From Bipolaris cookei (lineage: Eukaryota > Ascomycota > Dothideomycetes > Pleosporales > Pleosporaceae): a stretch of DNA of 64,000 bases. The notes under the pieces are model-generated. The model had not been told where the DNA came from, searched no databases, and saw only the letters and a list, made by a program, of their open reading frames with translations. Position 1 is the stretch's first letter. The number at the start of each line of letters is the position of its first letter. The translations under genes and the position numbers were made by a program. Positions 33,801 through 44,717 of the stretch are shown in pieces. The stretch is from contig NRSV01000029.1 of assembly GCA_002286855.1 (NCBI GenBank), positions 186,832 through 250,831 of the forward strand. Reading direction: 5' to 3'.

Positions 33801-34638
33801 GGCTTAGCATGCATGAGCAAGACATCAACTCTAGCACTGCCAGTGCCTACAGTCTGGCCCCCCCTCATCGTCGTAGAAAGCGAGATCCCAGAGCCAAAAT
33901 CCTCAGTACCGCCTACAGTACTAAGCTATCTGAATACTCTCCCCATGGTCATTCAACAGCTCGGCCAGCCGATAGGATCTAGCGCTTGCGATCTCATTGT
34001 AGGAAGTACTGCGGATCCAGACACTCCAACACGCGGCTCGACTACGTATCTGTCCCGCGTCCCCGCTGCAACGACTATAATTCGGCGTCTGCCAACAGCC
34101 GAAAGCGCCGTGATGACAGAAACATCTGCAGCTCTGGCTAGTGCGACTACTGCACCGGCATATACTGCATCTCCTACCAGCTCTCCGCCATCAAGCTCAC
34201 GTACGCCTCTTCCATCTCCATCTCCTTCCACTACATCCCCCACACCAACCAGCTCTTCTGCCCCAATCTCTAGTCTCGCTCTTCCACCACCACAATCAAC
34301 AACTATCTACCCCCCATCAATCAGCACCACTAACTCCTCATCTCAAGGCCCTCCACTCCCGCCCCCCTCATCAGCACAGTCAACAAGCCTACTCGCCCCC
34401 TCCTCTTCCACCACCGAAGAAGAATCCCTTCCTCCCTTCACCCCCCCCCCCCATCATCGTATCCACCCTGCCTTCCACACGCTCAAGCACCACAACTACG
34501 TCTACCGAAGACGGGCCATCATTTTCCGTGCAACCTTCTAGTTTGCTGTCAGAGTACACGGATGGTGCTGCGGTGCCGACGGGGCAAATTGCGGGGTTTT
34601 TGATTAGAGCGGCGGAGGTGGGGTTGGGGTTATTTTGA
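30886..34638 (+). CDS. Ser/Thr/Pro-rich secreted cell-surface (mucin/adhesin-like) protein
   Basis: A signal peptide (MRNYWPLILPLICIARAQ) opens the first exon. It continues through Thr/Val-rich sequence to about 31370. Several very small exons follow between 31.5 and 32.2 kb (for example TSTYTFTEHTIGQTIMVNN and LPTTEYTTIPTT pieces between GT and AG sites). A long exon from about 32.5 kb encodes VPGPTQEIT-type repeats, then LSTLTLPPxVVT repeats, a Cys-containing block (VFCSSACQIDVTAQRLGYPG) and a Pro/Ser/Thr-rich stalk. The C-terminal part (EDGPSFSV to GFLIRAAEVGLGLF) is in another frame, entered at a run of 12 C (34441-34452), and ends in a hydrophobic tail compatible with a weak GPI signal. 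Composition predicts a heavily O-glycosylated wall protein. Exact exon joins between 31.4 and 32.5 kb are uncertain. Confidence 0.65.
32626..32728 (+). repeat. 30-bp coding minisatellite (PGPTxEITx repeats)
   Basis: Three to four tandem 30-bp units encode GPTEEITMP, GPTQEITVP, GPTQEITIP and GPTETIE. Units differ by a few bases (CCAGGCCCAACCCAAGA versions), so this is a young but not identical array. Such arrays change copy number in fungal surface proteins. Confidence 0.75.
34441..34452 (+). repeat. Homopolymer run of 12 C within the coding region
   Basis: Twelve consecutive C after an A. Upstream the frame reads LPPFTPPPP and downstream the long frame ends soon after HHRIHPAF. The frame that continues as IIVSTLPSTRSSTTTTS to the natural C terminus is reached only if the run is one base shorter or two longer. 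It may be a sequencing or assembly error, or a slippage site. Confidence 0.7.
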
Positions 34639-35141
34639 GCTTCAGGCCAGTGCAGTATACAAGGGGTCTGTTTCTCTTTTGGTTTTTGATTTGAAGGGTT
34701 TGGTGGAGTAATGTGGGAGGATAAGTATACAAGGTTACGGTGTGCGGTGTGTAATGGGGGCGATAATAATGTAGGAACTTAATGAATACATGCGACTTGA
34801 TGAATGCGGAAAGGTGTAATACGTTGAAGTGATGTGGTGTCTTGGGTATCTGGGGGAGAAGATGGAGAGTAAATGTGTAAGGCAAAGTTGACTGTTAGAG
34901 TGCGTAGCCAGAACGATGTGGAATGCGGAGTTCGCCGTCGGTCCTATTGCAGATGCGATTGTGGAGTGGACAATGCGTCAACTTTGAAAATGATTCCATT
35001 AACACTTGACACACACATCACGTGAGAAGACCGAAAACATAGGTTGCGAAAGGTTTTTGGTTGAGCATGTGCATGGGTCTTCATATTTCGTGTACGAAAT
35101 TTATATCGTGTGGAAGCATCGAAGGTTCCGTCCATCTTCGC
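34639..35141. other. Convergent spacer
   Basis: About 500 bp between the 3' ends of the surface-protein gene and RAD5. Only short, overlapping open frames; nothing supported. Confidence 0.5.
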
Positions 35142-38100
35142 TCAACTTAACAGTTCCTTGATGTCTTCTATACGCTGCACGCGCTTCTCCTCATCAGACA
35201 TCATACCCAGCGAACTCGCTCTGCAAAAGAATTGTTAGCTTTCTTCAAACACATGGTAAAACCACATGAATGTGACAATGGAGATGGACGCGGTTCGGCC
35301 ACAACTTACATGAATTTCTTCCTCTCCTGAATCCTCAACATCTTCTCTTCAATACTACCCTCAACACAAAACCTTACGACTTTTACTTCCCGCTCCTGGC
35401 CCATACGATGTACGCGATCAATTGCTTGAGCCTCGACAGCAAAACTCCACCATGGATCCATCATAAATACTTTACTTGCACAGGTGAGATTCAGGCCTAC
35501 ACCACCTGCGCGAAGACTCAACAGCAAGACGTACGGCTTCGGAGATGTGGTGAACTCTGCGAGAATCTGCGCGCGCGCTTTCTGGCTGATAGAGCCATCA
35601 AAGCGCAGAAAGGGTATGTGATCGCGTGCTAAAGCAGGCTCGATAAGGTCGAGGAAAGATGTAAATTGAGAAAAAACTACTGTTTTGGCGTTCTTTTCTT
35701 CTTTGCGGGTTCTCTTAAGGTGGCCTATAAGCGCTTGTGTTTTGGCGGAGCCGGTGAGGCCAACACGGCGGAGGCTGATGCGTGGTGTCTGTGTGGAGGC
35801 TGGTTGTGGTGTGTCTGTAGAGCGAAAAGCATGATTGGGTTCGTTGTCTTCGGCGGCGACGTGGTCATGCCGAACTACTTCAAAAACGTCGCGCGCATTG
35901 ATGGGCTCGCGGCAGTTGAAACACCGCGGTATCTCGTTCTTGTCGCGTTGATGGGTAATATAATTGAGCAGGCACTCTTTGCAGGCAGAGTGCCAACACC
36001 CAGTGACAGCTTGCTCATTCATGGGCTCTTCACAGCAAATGGGACACTCAGCCTCGTTTTCATCTTGTATCTGCTTCAAGACGTTTGCGCCAAACTTGCT
36101 CACGTCTTGGTCGCCTTCAGCCTCGAAGCGCTCAATAAGATTGGAGAGATCCATGTCGTCTGCTAAGCCATTTGCAAGGTCAGAGGCTAACGAAGCATCC
36201 TCCTCCTCAGCGACAATGTTGGCTTTGCGGGTGAGGACGGGATGGCAGCACGACTGCCGTAGGCGGAGAATCTGAGCGAAGATGGTAGTATACGACTTCA
36301 TTAATGTTCCAGCCTCTGCATTGGCACTGAACACACTCTTCGCGCGCATGTATATATGGTCGTACACATCTCGCTCATCTTGGGACATCACAATCTTCTC
36401 AACCTCGATTGTCCGCGGTGGCAATGGTACCAGAGCTTTGCCATCCGGTGTCTTCATATCCTTGGTTCGACGAAGTACCAGCGGCTCAAGCACTGTTTGT
36501 ACAACGTTTAGGGCACGCACAAAATCGCCAGACTCGAATGGAACAGTAATGAATGTTTTCCAGAATGAAAAGTTTGCCCAAGGCTCAACCTTCAGGAAAC
36601 GCACCAGGCTGAATAGATCTTCGAGGCGGTTGACAATTGGAGTCCCTGTCAATGTCCAGCGATGTTTCGCGCTGAGTTCATAACAAGCCTTTGCGGTCTT
36701 CGACTGCCGGTTTTTGATGTAGTGTGCTTCGTCGAGAATAACCCTAAAGTATTCCAGCGAGAAGATACCACCGTGTGACCCCCGGTTTCCATCTTGTGCA
36801 AGGACTTGATTGTATTCGGAAAGCACAGTACCGTAGCTCGTGATGATGACGTTTGGTGCATTGGCGGCGTTTGAGGCGCAGCACAGCTTTTGTAAATTGA
36901 CTGCCTTTTCGGAGCCATAGTACACCATCGCTTTCAAAGTACCCTCCTTTGATGCCTTCTCGGCTTCACTATGCCATTGCGCCAGTAGAGACATTGGCGC
37001 GATGACGAGAGTGGTATATGGAGCAGGTTCAGCGACAGCACTAGCCTTGTGGAGTTTTGGCAGAGATCTTGGGGTAGCCAGCGTCTCAGCATTATTTACC
37101 TCCGTTCTGTGCGTGTGGATCAGACTAAGCATCTCGATAGTCTTGCCCAGACCCATCTCATCGGCGAGGACACCACCTAAGCAATTCTGCTCTTGCTTTG
37201 GAAACTCCAGTGACAGCTCGCCCGAGTAGGGGTTGACATAGAACATGGCTTGATCTGTAACAGCCGGCACAGGCTGATTGTCTGCATCCTGTGTTGGCCA
37301 TTGGTACTCTTCCCATAGCGGGTGCATTGATATTTCTCTGTCTTCTATTGATTCGTCCTTCTCCTTGCTGGCCATCCAAAACAAGGCTTGCTTTTGATAT
37401 TTTCGCAGATCCAAACGGAAAGTGCTGGCTGGGTCCATGGTTGGGGTATTGAAGTCAAAAGATTGCGCCTTCCTGTACAGGGAATCCAATTGACTCTGCT
37501 CAAGCTCCTCTCCTTCCTCAACCTCATCTGGTGGTGGTGAGGATGTGAGATCTGCAGGAGTCGAAGGTATTGGTGGTGTATTGGTTTTTGGCTTAGGCTT
37601 GTCGCCCTTCTTTTGATCCCCCTCTGCTGCCCGTAGCAGTCCCTGGCGCCGATGCTTCGCAGTCATCTCGTTCTCCTGTGTAGGATGGAGATTGATAGCT
37701 TCAAATAGCTTAACGAGGCCAACCTGTCGTAATCGAAGGTTTCGTTCGTCGGAAGATTCCTTTTCTTCGAATAGGTTGATCTCTCGATTGTTATCAGGTT
37801 GCATAAACTTCTGGCTGTCAAATGCCCCTCGCAGGAAATAACTTCGTAGTTGTAGATAAATAGTGTCTCCGGTCCGCAGCTTATCCGGAGTATACACAAC
37901 GGAACCTTCAAACGAACACAAATTCTGGTCTACAAGAACAGACACCCATGATGCCGTATCTTGGTCCAGCCTTCCAACCTCTTCTCCTTTTTCGTTTATG
38001 AATCGCACCACAATATCTGGCTTTTTAAGTTGAATGACCTTCTTAGCCTTGTTCAATTTAGGCTGCGGCTTCACACGCTCGATCCGAACCTTCTCATTGT

Positions 38101-38704
38101 GCCTGAGAAGGCCACTCCCACTCTTAGTCGCCCATGCAGCGGCGCCGAACGATCCGATGTACCGTTTGCTAGGCATATTGCGTATCACCTGAGGTGTGGA
38201 AGAACCGGATGCGGGTGTGGAGGCATTCAAAACGTCGGATTCGGTGCGCTTGAGCGAACTCGCTATTGTCATCTGGACTGATTGTGGACGAGACTGGAGG
38301 TTTGATGCCGGGGATCTTGACGGCATTGTGCTCCAAGAGCCATCCAGATATAAATTTATGGCTTGTATATGTTAGAATAGGCTCTAATATCTTCCGAGTA
38401 TATGCATACCTCGCTCCACATTGCTTGCGCTGATATCCTTCAACTTCTGCAGCGTGGAGATTGAAAGTTCTCCAACGATAGCCTGAAGAGTTTCGACATC
38501 GAAACCGTCAAAATCCGTTTGCGCTCCATTCCTAGTCTCCTCGATTGATGCCGGTTCGCTGTCCTGAGGCTGTTGTGGTGGCGGCGATGGCGGTGACGAT
38601 GGAGGGAGGCCAGAGGGTTCTGAGCAGATTTGTGCTGGCGATGAATCTTCTGTAAAGAAACGGCGCTTTTTGAGGGGTCGCTCATCTGGGTGTGGAGATT
38701 GCAT
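35142..38704 (-). CDS. rad5: RAD5-type SNF2 helicase / RING E3 ligase (DNA damage tolerance)
   Basis: Nuclear DNA-dependent ATPase and ubiquitin ligase that polyubiquitinates PCNA and remodels stalled forks in error-free post-replication repair. Model: complement(35142..35220, 35310..38361, 38410..38704), 1,141 residues, frame kept at both joins (introns 89 and 48 nt). The N-terminal exon holds a basic PLKKRR nuclear signal and a UBA-like helix (ETLQAIVGEL to ERAINLYLDGSW) that crosses the first splice. A HIRAN domain follows (KRYIGSFGAAAW onwards). The SNF2 core has DEMGLGKT (Walker A), DEAH, and TGTPIVNRLEDLFSLVRFL. A C3HC4 RING is inserted in the helicase (CPICCEEPM, CWHSACKECLL, CFNCREPI). 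The C-terminal helicase lobe shows SLRAGGVGLNLT and QAIDRVHRMGQ. The final exon encodes ASSLGMMSDEEKRVQRI, conserved in fungal RAD5. All catalytic motifs are intact. Confidence 0.96.
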
Positions 38705-39010
38705 GGTGCTGGTAACGGTCGTTGGTCGCTGGTATTTTCGCCGCTTTGGAAAGTGGTTAGACGCGTCGACGCGCTTTCACGAACCCACATGGCCTAACGT
38801 GCGGGTGATCGACATTATAGCGTCATACATACCAACCAGTCGCCTTCGACCCTTTGTGCCTTACCCAGAAACGATTCATATTACTCTGTATTTTTTAGGA
38901 CTTCTCTCTTGCCTACATCATACGTATCTTCCTTTTGTTATCGCTGTTTGCATTGCGCAATGGCCGTTCGCATTGTACTATAATCTTTGATTGCTGTAGA
39001 AAAAGTTTCA
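38705..39010. promoter_or_regulatory. Bidirectional promoter RAD5 / NDUFAF6-like
   Basis: Only 306 bp separate the two start codons. ACGCGT at 38761-38766, followed directly by CGACGCG and then TTTCACGAA, lies 57 bp upstream of the RAD5 ATG. ACGCGT is the MluI cell-cycle box bound by MBF in yeasts, and CACGAA resembles the SBF core. Regulation of this kind is an inference. Confidence 0.4.
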
Positions 39011-40215
39011 ATGCTACCACCGAAACTCCGCGCAGGTCCCTTCGGGCCCATACAAGGCTTTTTAGGGCCCAAGCGCAGGTTTCTTCATGCTTCTTCGCGT
39101 CTCAATAGTACAGCAAAGCCTTCAGAAGATGAAGTTGCAAAGGCCCGCGCATACTGCGCAAATTTAGTTAGGTGACTACACCTTTTCTACTAACAACCAG
39201 CCTTTCGTTAACCACCTACAGAACATATGACACACCCTCACATATCCTGCAAACTTTCATACCGCAATCTTCCCGCGATACTTACATTGCCATCCGCGCC
39301 TTCAATGTTGACGTTGCCCGTGTCGCCGATACGACCAGTACCCCCACTATTGGCATGATGCGCATGCAATTTTGGCGGGATACTATAACCAAAGCACTAG
39401 CAGGAACTCCGCCAAAAGAGCCAGTAGCTATTCTGTTGGCACAAGCAGCGGAAGATTTGCATGAGCGATCTGGCGGGAAAGCACGGTTGAGCAAGAATTG
39501 GTTCCATCGCATCATCAACACGCGAGAACAATATCTAGGGAATCCACCATATCCAACTCTGAGCGCATTGGAGAGCTATGCTGAGAACACATACTCCACT
39601 ATGCTATACCTGACACTTTCTGCGCTGCCGCAAGCATCTCTTACAACCGACCATATTGCGTCACATATTGGAAAGGCAATGGGCATCGCGGCAGTGCTAC
39701 GAGGCATTCCTTTCATCGCATTCCCACAACAACAGCCACTCGGTACCAGCAATTCCATTACAGGCCAATCAGGACCGACTCAAGGAGCTGTTCTCCTCCC
39801 TCTTGATGTCATGGCTGAAGCTTCGGTTCGCGAGGAAGATGTATTTCGACAGGGCGGTTCCGCCCCTGGTCTTCGCGACGCCGTCTTCACGGTGGCTACA
39901 CGTGCAAATGACCATCTTATCACGGCTCGAGAAATGCTTAATAAGTTACGATCCGAAGGGACGCTTGGTCACGACTTTGAGCACCAACACGAGGAGGACC
40001 ATGAATATAGTGTGCAGCAGATGAACACTGGACAGGAGGCGCAGCTGGCAGAAGTAGAAAAAGCGTTTGGTGTTTTCATGCCCAGTGTTGCGACGCAGGC
40101 ATGGCTGGATAAGTTACAAGGAGTCGATTTTGACATCTTCGACCCAGCTTTGAGGCAGGTGGACTGGAAACTGCCGATGAAGGCTTACTGGGCGTACAAT
40201 CGACGGAAGTTATGA
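39011..40215 (+). CDS. NDUFAF6-like complex I assembly factor (squalene/phytoene synthase fold)
   Basis: Mitochondrial protein of 384 residues, join 39011..39171, 39222..40215, with a 50-nt intron and frame kept. The N terminus (MLPPKLRAGPFGPIQGFLGPKRRFLHASS) is basic, hydroxylated and lacks acids, as expected for a mitochondrial presequence. The body has the trans-isoprenyl diphosphate synthase head-to-head fold: YDTPSHILQTFIPQSSRDTYIAIRAFN, MMRMQFWRDTI, YAENTYSTMLYLTL and HIGKAMGIAAVLRGIPF. The DxxxD catalytic motifs of squalene synthases are not preserved, in line with the assembly-factor branch. The C terminus WKLPMKAYWAYNRRKL is typical of the family. It is divergent from RAD5; no functional link between the two is implied. 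Confidence 0.88.
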
Positions 40216-40628
40216 GTGCTGGAAAAATGAAGTTCATAAGTAAATAAGATGTTGCGATAGTGTAACACTATGCGTGAATGTGATGTAGTAGTCTTGCATT
40301 GTGACTGAACTACACAAGTACCACAACCTCGGAATTTTCAAACCACTAATAGTTGCAAGCATTCAACATTCTGAAAGTTCATCAATGTCAACTGTTAGCG
40401 TTAATGGATGGCGGCATATCGATAAGTCCCAAACCAAGCGCCATTAGTCGAACACTTGGCACACCAGTCCGCATTAAGCTTAGTACCCCACTGTCGCATT
40501 TTGCAATCCCACAGCGAACAATGACCCGCGCGCCTCACGACAGCTCCCCTCTTCCACCCCTCTAAACACCTCAAAAAAAGACGCAGGATACCCATCTCTT
40601 TGCGCTCCACCCTCCAATTCTCATCAGA
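40216..40628. other. Intergenic / RPL22 promoter
   Basis: 413 bp holding the 3' UTR of the assembly factor and the promoter of the ribosomal protein gene. No gene is seen. Confidence 0.5.
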
Positions 40629-41187
40629 ATGTCTACCACCGTACGTACAACCGCTTTGCTGTCCTCCGGCGCGAGGGCACCAGACACCTTCTCCGGTGTC
40701 TGAGTGTCTCTCGCGCGCGTGTGTTCCAGAACAGTAGGCTAAGTACGCATTAAAACAGAAGCGCAACGCCGCCGCCAAGAAGGGCCAGAAGGTGACGAAG
40801 AAGTTCATCATCAACTGCTCGCAGCCCGTCAACGACAAGATCTTTGACATCCAGGCTTTTGAGAAGTTCCTGCACGACCGCATCAAGGTCGAGGGCCGCA
40901 CCGGTAACCTCGGTGATACCATCCAGATCAGCCAGCAGGGTGAGGGAAAGATTGAGGTCATTGCTCACCAGGAGTTTTCTGGTCGCTACCTCAAGTACCT
41001 GTACGTCTTTCTCGGCTTATATGGAAATTGCGATTGCAAGCTGACATGATGGCACAATAGTACCAAGAAGTTCCTCAAGAAGCAGCAGCTCCGTGACTGG
41101 CTTCGTGTTGTTTCCACTTCCAAGGGTGTCTACGAGCTCCGCTTCTTCAACGTTGTCAACGATGAGGCCGACGAGGACGACGAGTAG
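40629..41187 (+). CDS. rpl22: 60S ribosomal protein L22 (eL22)
   Basis: Cytosolic large-subunit protein. Model: join 40629..40640, 40759..41000, 41061..41187, 126 residues. Exon 1 is only 12 nt (MSTT), a common layout for fungal ribosomal protein genes. The body shows KKFIINCSQPVNDKIFD, FEKFLHDRIKVEGRTGNLG, then HQEFSGRYLKYLTKKFLKK and QQLRDWLRVVSTSKGVYELRFF, followed by an acidic tail ending EADEDDE. These match eukaryotic L22 end to end. The 118-nt first intron contains a strong perfect hairpin, listed separately. The second intron is 60 nt. Confidence 0.97.
40681..40702 (+). promoter_or_regulatory. Hairpin in RPL22 intron 1
   Basis: CAGACACC (40681-40688) pairs perfectly with GGTGTCTG (40695-40702) around a TTCTCC loop. 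A further CAC/GTG pairing outside a single bulged A lengthens the stem. It lies between the 5' splice site (40641) and the branch region. In budding yeast, Rpl22 protein binds an intronic stem-loop in RPL22B and represses its splicing. The same use here is only a suggestion. Confidence 0.55.
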
Positions 41188-44100
41188 ATGTACATTTCCA
41201 CTTAGAGATACCATCATGGCTTGCATTACATGGAGTCTAGTGTTCGGAAAAGGAGGGAAGAGTCAAAAAGTCTACATGGTTGATAGCACAATCGAATGAA
41301 TTGACGCATCTGCCAAAACAACGAACCTTTGTGCTACTGTGAAATGGCCCATGGGTGATGATGTTTTGTCTTAGTTTTTTTTCTCTCGAGAATTGCGCAA
41401 TTGACCCCGAAGGTGAATTCCTTGTTTCCAGCCGAAAAGTAGGGGGTGGATCCTAGCGCTAAGAAAAAAAAAGAAAAAGTCAAAAAGGAACAACTTTGTC
41501 GAAACTGTCTGAAAATCAACACCTACTAGTGCAACGCTCAGAGCGGACCCCCTTGCACTTTGTACTCCACATGATGCTCAACGGTAGCACGCACGATCTT
41601 CCGCGGCAGAGCTAGCAAGCAAGGCAGGGGAAACGAGCGAAGGAAAAAAAACAAGAGGCAACGTGCGTCACAAGCCCATTCCCCCCATGGATTAACACAA
41701 GGTTTTTTTCAAGAAAGAGAAGAAAGCTTGCATGAAGGATTGTTCCATTCTTCCTTGCATGTGGGGAAAGGCTCACCGTCTCATCTGAACGGGTCTGTAG
41801 GTGTAACGTGCCTCTAGGTTGTTTTTACATATTTATGACAAATGGATGGACGGTGATGGTGGAGTGAGATGATGTGAAACACGCCCTTTGATTCTTTTAC
41901 TCGAATGATATTTCGCAGTCGACCAATGATCGTGAAAGTAGAAGCTTAATACATGTCTTGGTATACATGTTAGTCGTCGTAAGAGGCCCGCAATTTACAC
42001 ATCACGGTGAACGGAAAAAGTGGGAATTCTGTATCTCGAGAGAAAGAGGAACTGCCCGCCCACCGGTGAAGAAACGTTATTGCGATGAGCGGTATAGGGG
42101 CTGCTTTGCTGGCCTATTTGTTGTTCAAAGAAAGCTTGTGGCTGAAACGGTACAGTGGGCAGGAAGAATGGGCTGCCGCACGCTTTTTTCTGCCCGGTAG
42201 ATCGCCGGCAACGATCTTGATGCTACTTGAGTGCGGGCACTAGTGACTTGTTCCGGGCATGTTAGTGTGTAGATAGTGATTTGTTCGTGTGGTAAAGATC
42301 CACATGTCACAGGGCGTCAGGATGCAAAAGTATATCGAGACAACGTATTTTGAGTGCCACACGTCATACTAGCCTACCCACCTTGAAATATCTCATGATG
42401 TGTTGGGGATAGGAGAAAGGAGGCCCGCAGGGTAGAGTTTGTGCATTCAGAAATTCATGTTGGGATGCTGTAACTTTCAGCGGATGTGCGACCGATGAAA
42501 CTCACAAGTTCTCGAATACTCATCAAGGTGTGCAGCCACATGTCTACTACTAGTATGTAGTAGACTGCCGGTGAAGATCCTGACCTCAGGAGCGCCACAG
42601 GGGGGATTTGCCATGTGATTGGCATAAATCGGGATGGTTCGAGAAGGTTATTTCTAGTCGGCCCGTCGCGGGTCGTGGACGCAGCGCCCTGAAGCGGCTC
42701 CGAAGAGCCGCGACGCAGGGTGATGGAACAACATCCAGCCACGTTCTAGACACGACGAGGTACCTGTACATACAGTTACAACCTCTGTACAGTGGAGCGC
42801 ATTGGCGGTGAGACGTGAGTGGGTTTGACCATCGTGGTGCCATGGCATGTTTGCGGTGATTTGGATGGCGTAATTATACGACATGATGACTCCCAAGTTG
42901 CGCGTTGCATGGCGAGTAAACCCGTGATGGATATCCGACGGGAACAACGTACGGTACTCGGAATTCGTTTTGGAACAGGTGAGTGAACCATATGTGGGAC
43001 CCACGGGCTCCGGTTGGTGGTCGGGACAGGCGCCAGGGGCATGCGGCGCATGCTGATAAATTTCTCGATCTGGCCATGGTGAGCCAGCGACTTTGACAGA
43101 TGGTTAGCAGTGCGGCCGCCATCCAAGCGGCAGGGCTACACATTAAGCGAGACGTTGCGAGATTCGCAAGGAATTGCTCGAAAGGCGTCTTGTACGCGGC
43201 CCACGTGATCGTTGGCGGATTGCTGCGACGCGGAACAAGTTGCGTGATTGGCGCTAGTGCGTGGTGGTGGAGGTTTCCATCGAGTAATGTAGAACAGTCT
43301 GGTCTCTCAACAAGTGGGTGCTTTTTTGACACGAGGCAGGCTGAGTCTCAGCCAGCATCGGGCCGGGGCCGCCAAAATGTGTAAAGAGACTGTAAAAGAT
43401 CTGGGTGGAGTGGGGAGGCCAGTCAGCGGCTGTGGTTGGCCCATGGTGCGAGGGAAAAATTCAATGTGTTACCTAACGCTGCGTCTTGGCATGGGCACCA
43501 TGGATGGTCAACATGACAGCGACGACGGTGAAGACGATGCACAATTCGCATAGAGTAACCATGGGCGCATACAACGTGTCATGTGGGTGTGAGCGACAAT
43601 GCAGGTGTGCATGATGTGCTGAGAACAGCTGCAGGCGACGAATATGTATGGGAACTTGGTAGGCAAGGGCGGTTGCGATGATGCCATGGCCGAGGAGATG
43701 CTCAATTGCTCGTCCCCAGATCGCATAGTACAAAGGTTTTTGGCGACAGGCACAAGACTAGGATTGCGGGGAACAGGACATCACATGTGCGTCAGCGAAT
43801 AATGTCGCGTGGGCGGGCAGTGTGCCGCCGTTTCGGCATGATGAACACCCCAGAGTTTGGCGGGTGGAGACGTAAGTGGTGCTCTACGACCAGACTGCTG
43901 ATGCGTGGTGGAATGAATGGCCGCCAGCGAGCCACATGAGGTTCCCCGAGCTGCGACGTAGCTGGGGCCCGAGGTCGCGACATGTCGGCGAGACTGAAAT
44001 AAGCAGCAAGATGAGCATAGGGATGAGGAGGGCATGTCATCAGCGTAGGGCGTGTGTGCAATTGATTAATGGGAAATGGGCAAGTTGCCGGGTGTAGAGG

Positions 44101-44717
44101 TCATCAGCGTCACGGGACCAAGCCGGAGTTTACTCGCTCTCGCTTGTTTGTTGACGTCTTTTAGGCCGGCAGGCACGCCAGTCAGGACAAGCAGGCACGC
44201 TCGCTGGGTTCACCGGCGATCTCGTGAGCGGCAGGCCGTGCGCGCCTGCCTCCTGACCCAAAAATTACACTCAGATGCAGGGATGCGCTTGCCGCAAGCG
44301 TCTAGCCCGAGTACGAAAAAATCCCTGCTTGTGACACTACCGATGAAATCATGCAAAGCTCCCAAGAGGCAACCCAGTCAGGGAATTTCTCTCATGTAAA
44401 ACCAGCCCTCAACTCTCTTAAATAAGACCTCGTCCTTCCCCGGCCTCCAGCTTCTGGTCATTTTTTGATAGCCTGCAATGTTCCTGCCTCAATATTTCAT
44501 TAGCCACCTCAACTCACACAAAGTCAACTCCTAAGCACACCACAGCTGCACTCCACGCTTTCCGCCTGCATATCGCTTGTCAGCCCACGCCCTTACCCCC
44601 ATTGGACAATTCCTTATCTCTCCCACACATCTCCGCTACCCATCTCTGCTATCTACGCTGCCAGTCGTCCACTCACGTCGCTCACTCGCAGCCCTACCCC
44701 AGGTTCTCTAGCATAGA
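41188..44717. other. 3.5-kb gene-poor region upstream of the arrestin gene
   Basis: No supported protein gene. The first part (41.2-41.9 kb) has A-rich tracts; from about 42.4 kb the base composition becomes more G/C-rich with many overlapping short frames (up to 152 codons at 42874-43332, -) and no recognisable domain. It contains a strong hairpin at 42686-42719. The last 230 bp are C/T-rich, typical of a fungal promoter and 5' leader for the downstream gene. It could be a long promoter, a long 5' UTR or a non-coding transcript. Confidence 0.45.
42686..42719 (+). repeat. Strong inverted repeat (hairpin)
   Basis: GCGGCTC (42694-42700), loop CGAA, and GAGCCGC (42705-42711) form a perfect 7-bp stem. 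Outside it, CCCTG and CAGGG can pair across a small internal loop. The sequence is non-coding as far as I can tell. Whether it is transcribed is unknown. Confidence 0.5.

Noticed and set aside
35666..36166. 166-codon plus-strand ORF inside RAD5
   Set aside because: Lies wholly antisense to the conserved helicase coding sequence and has no start context or family resemblance.
42874..43332. 152-codon minus-strand ORF in the 3.5-kb empty region
   Set aside because: No recognised domain, and neighbouring frames on both strands are equally long, as expected in G/C-richer non-coding DNA.
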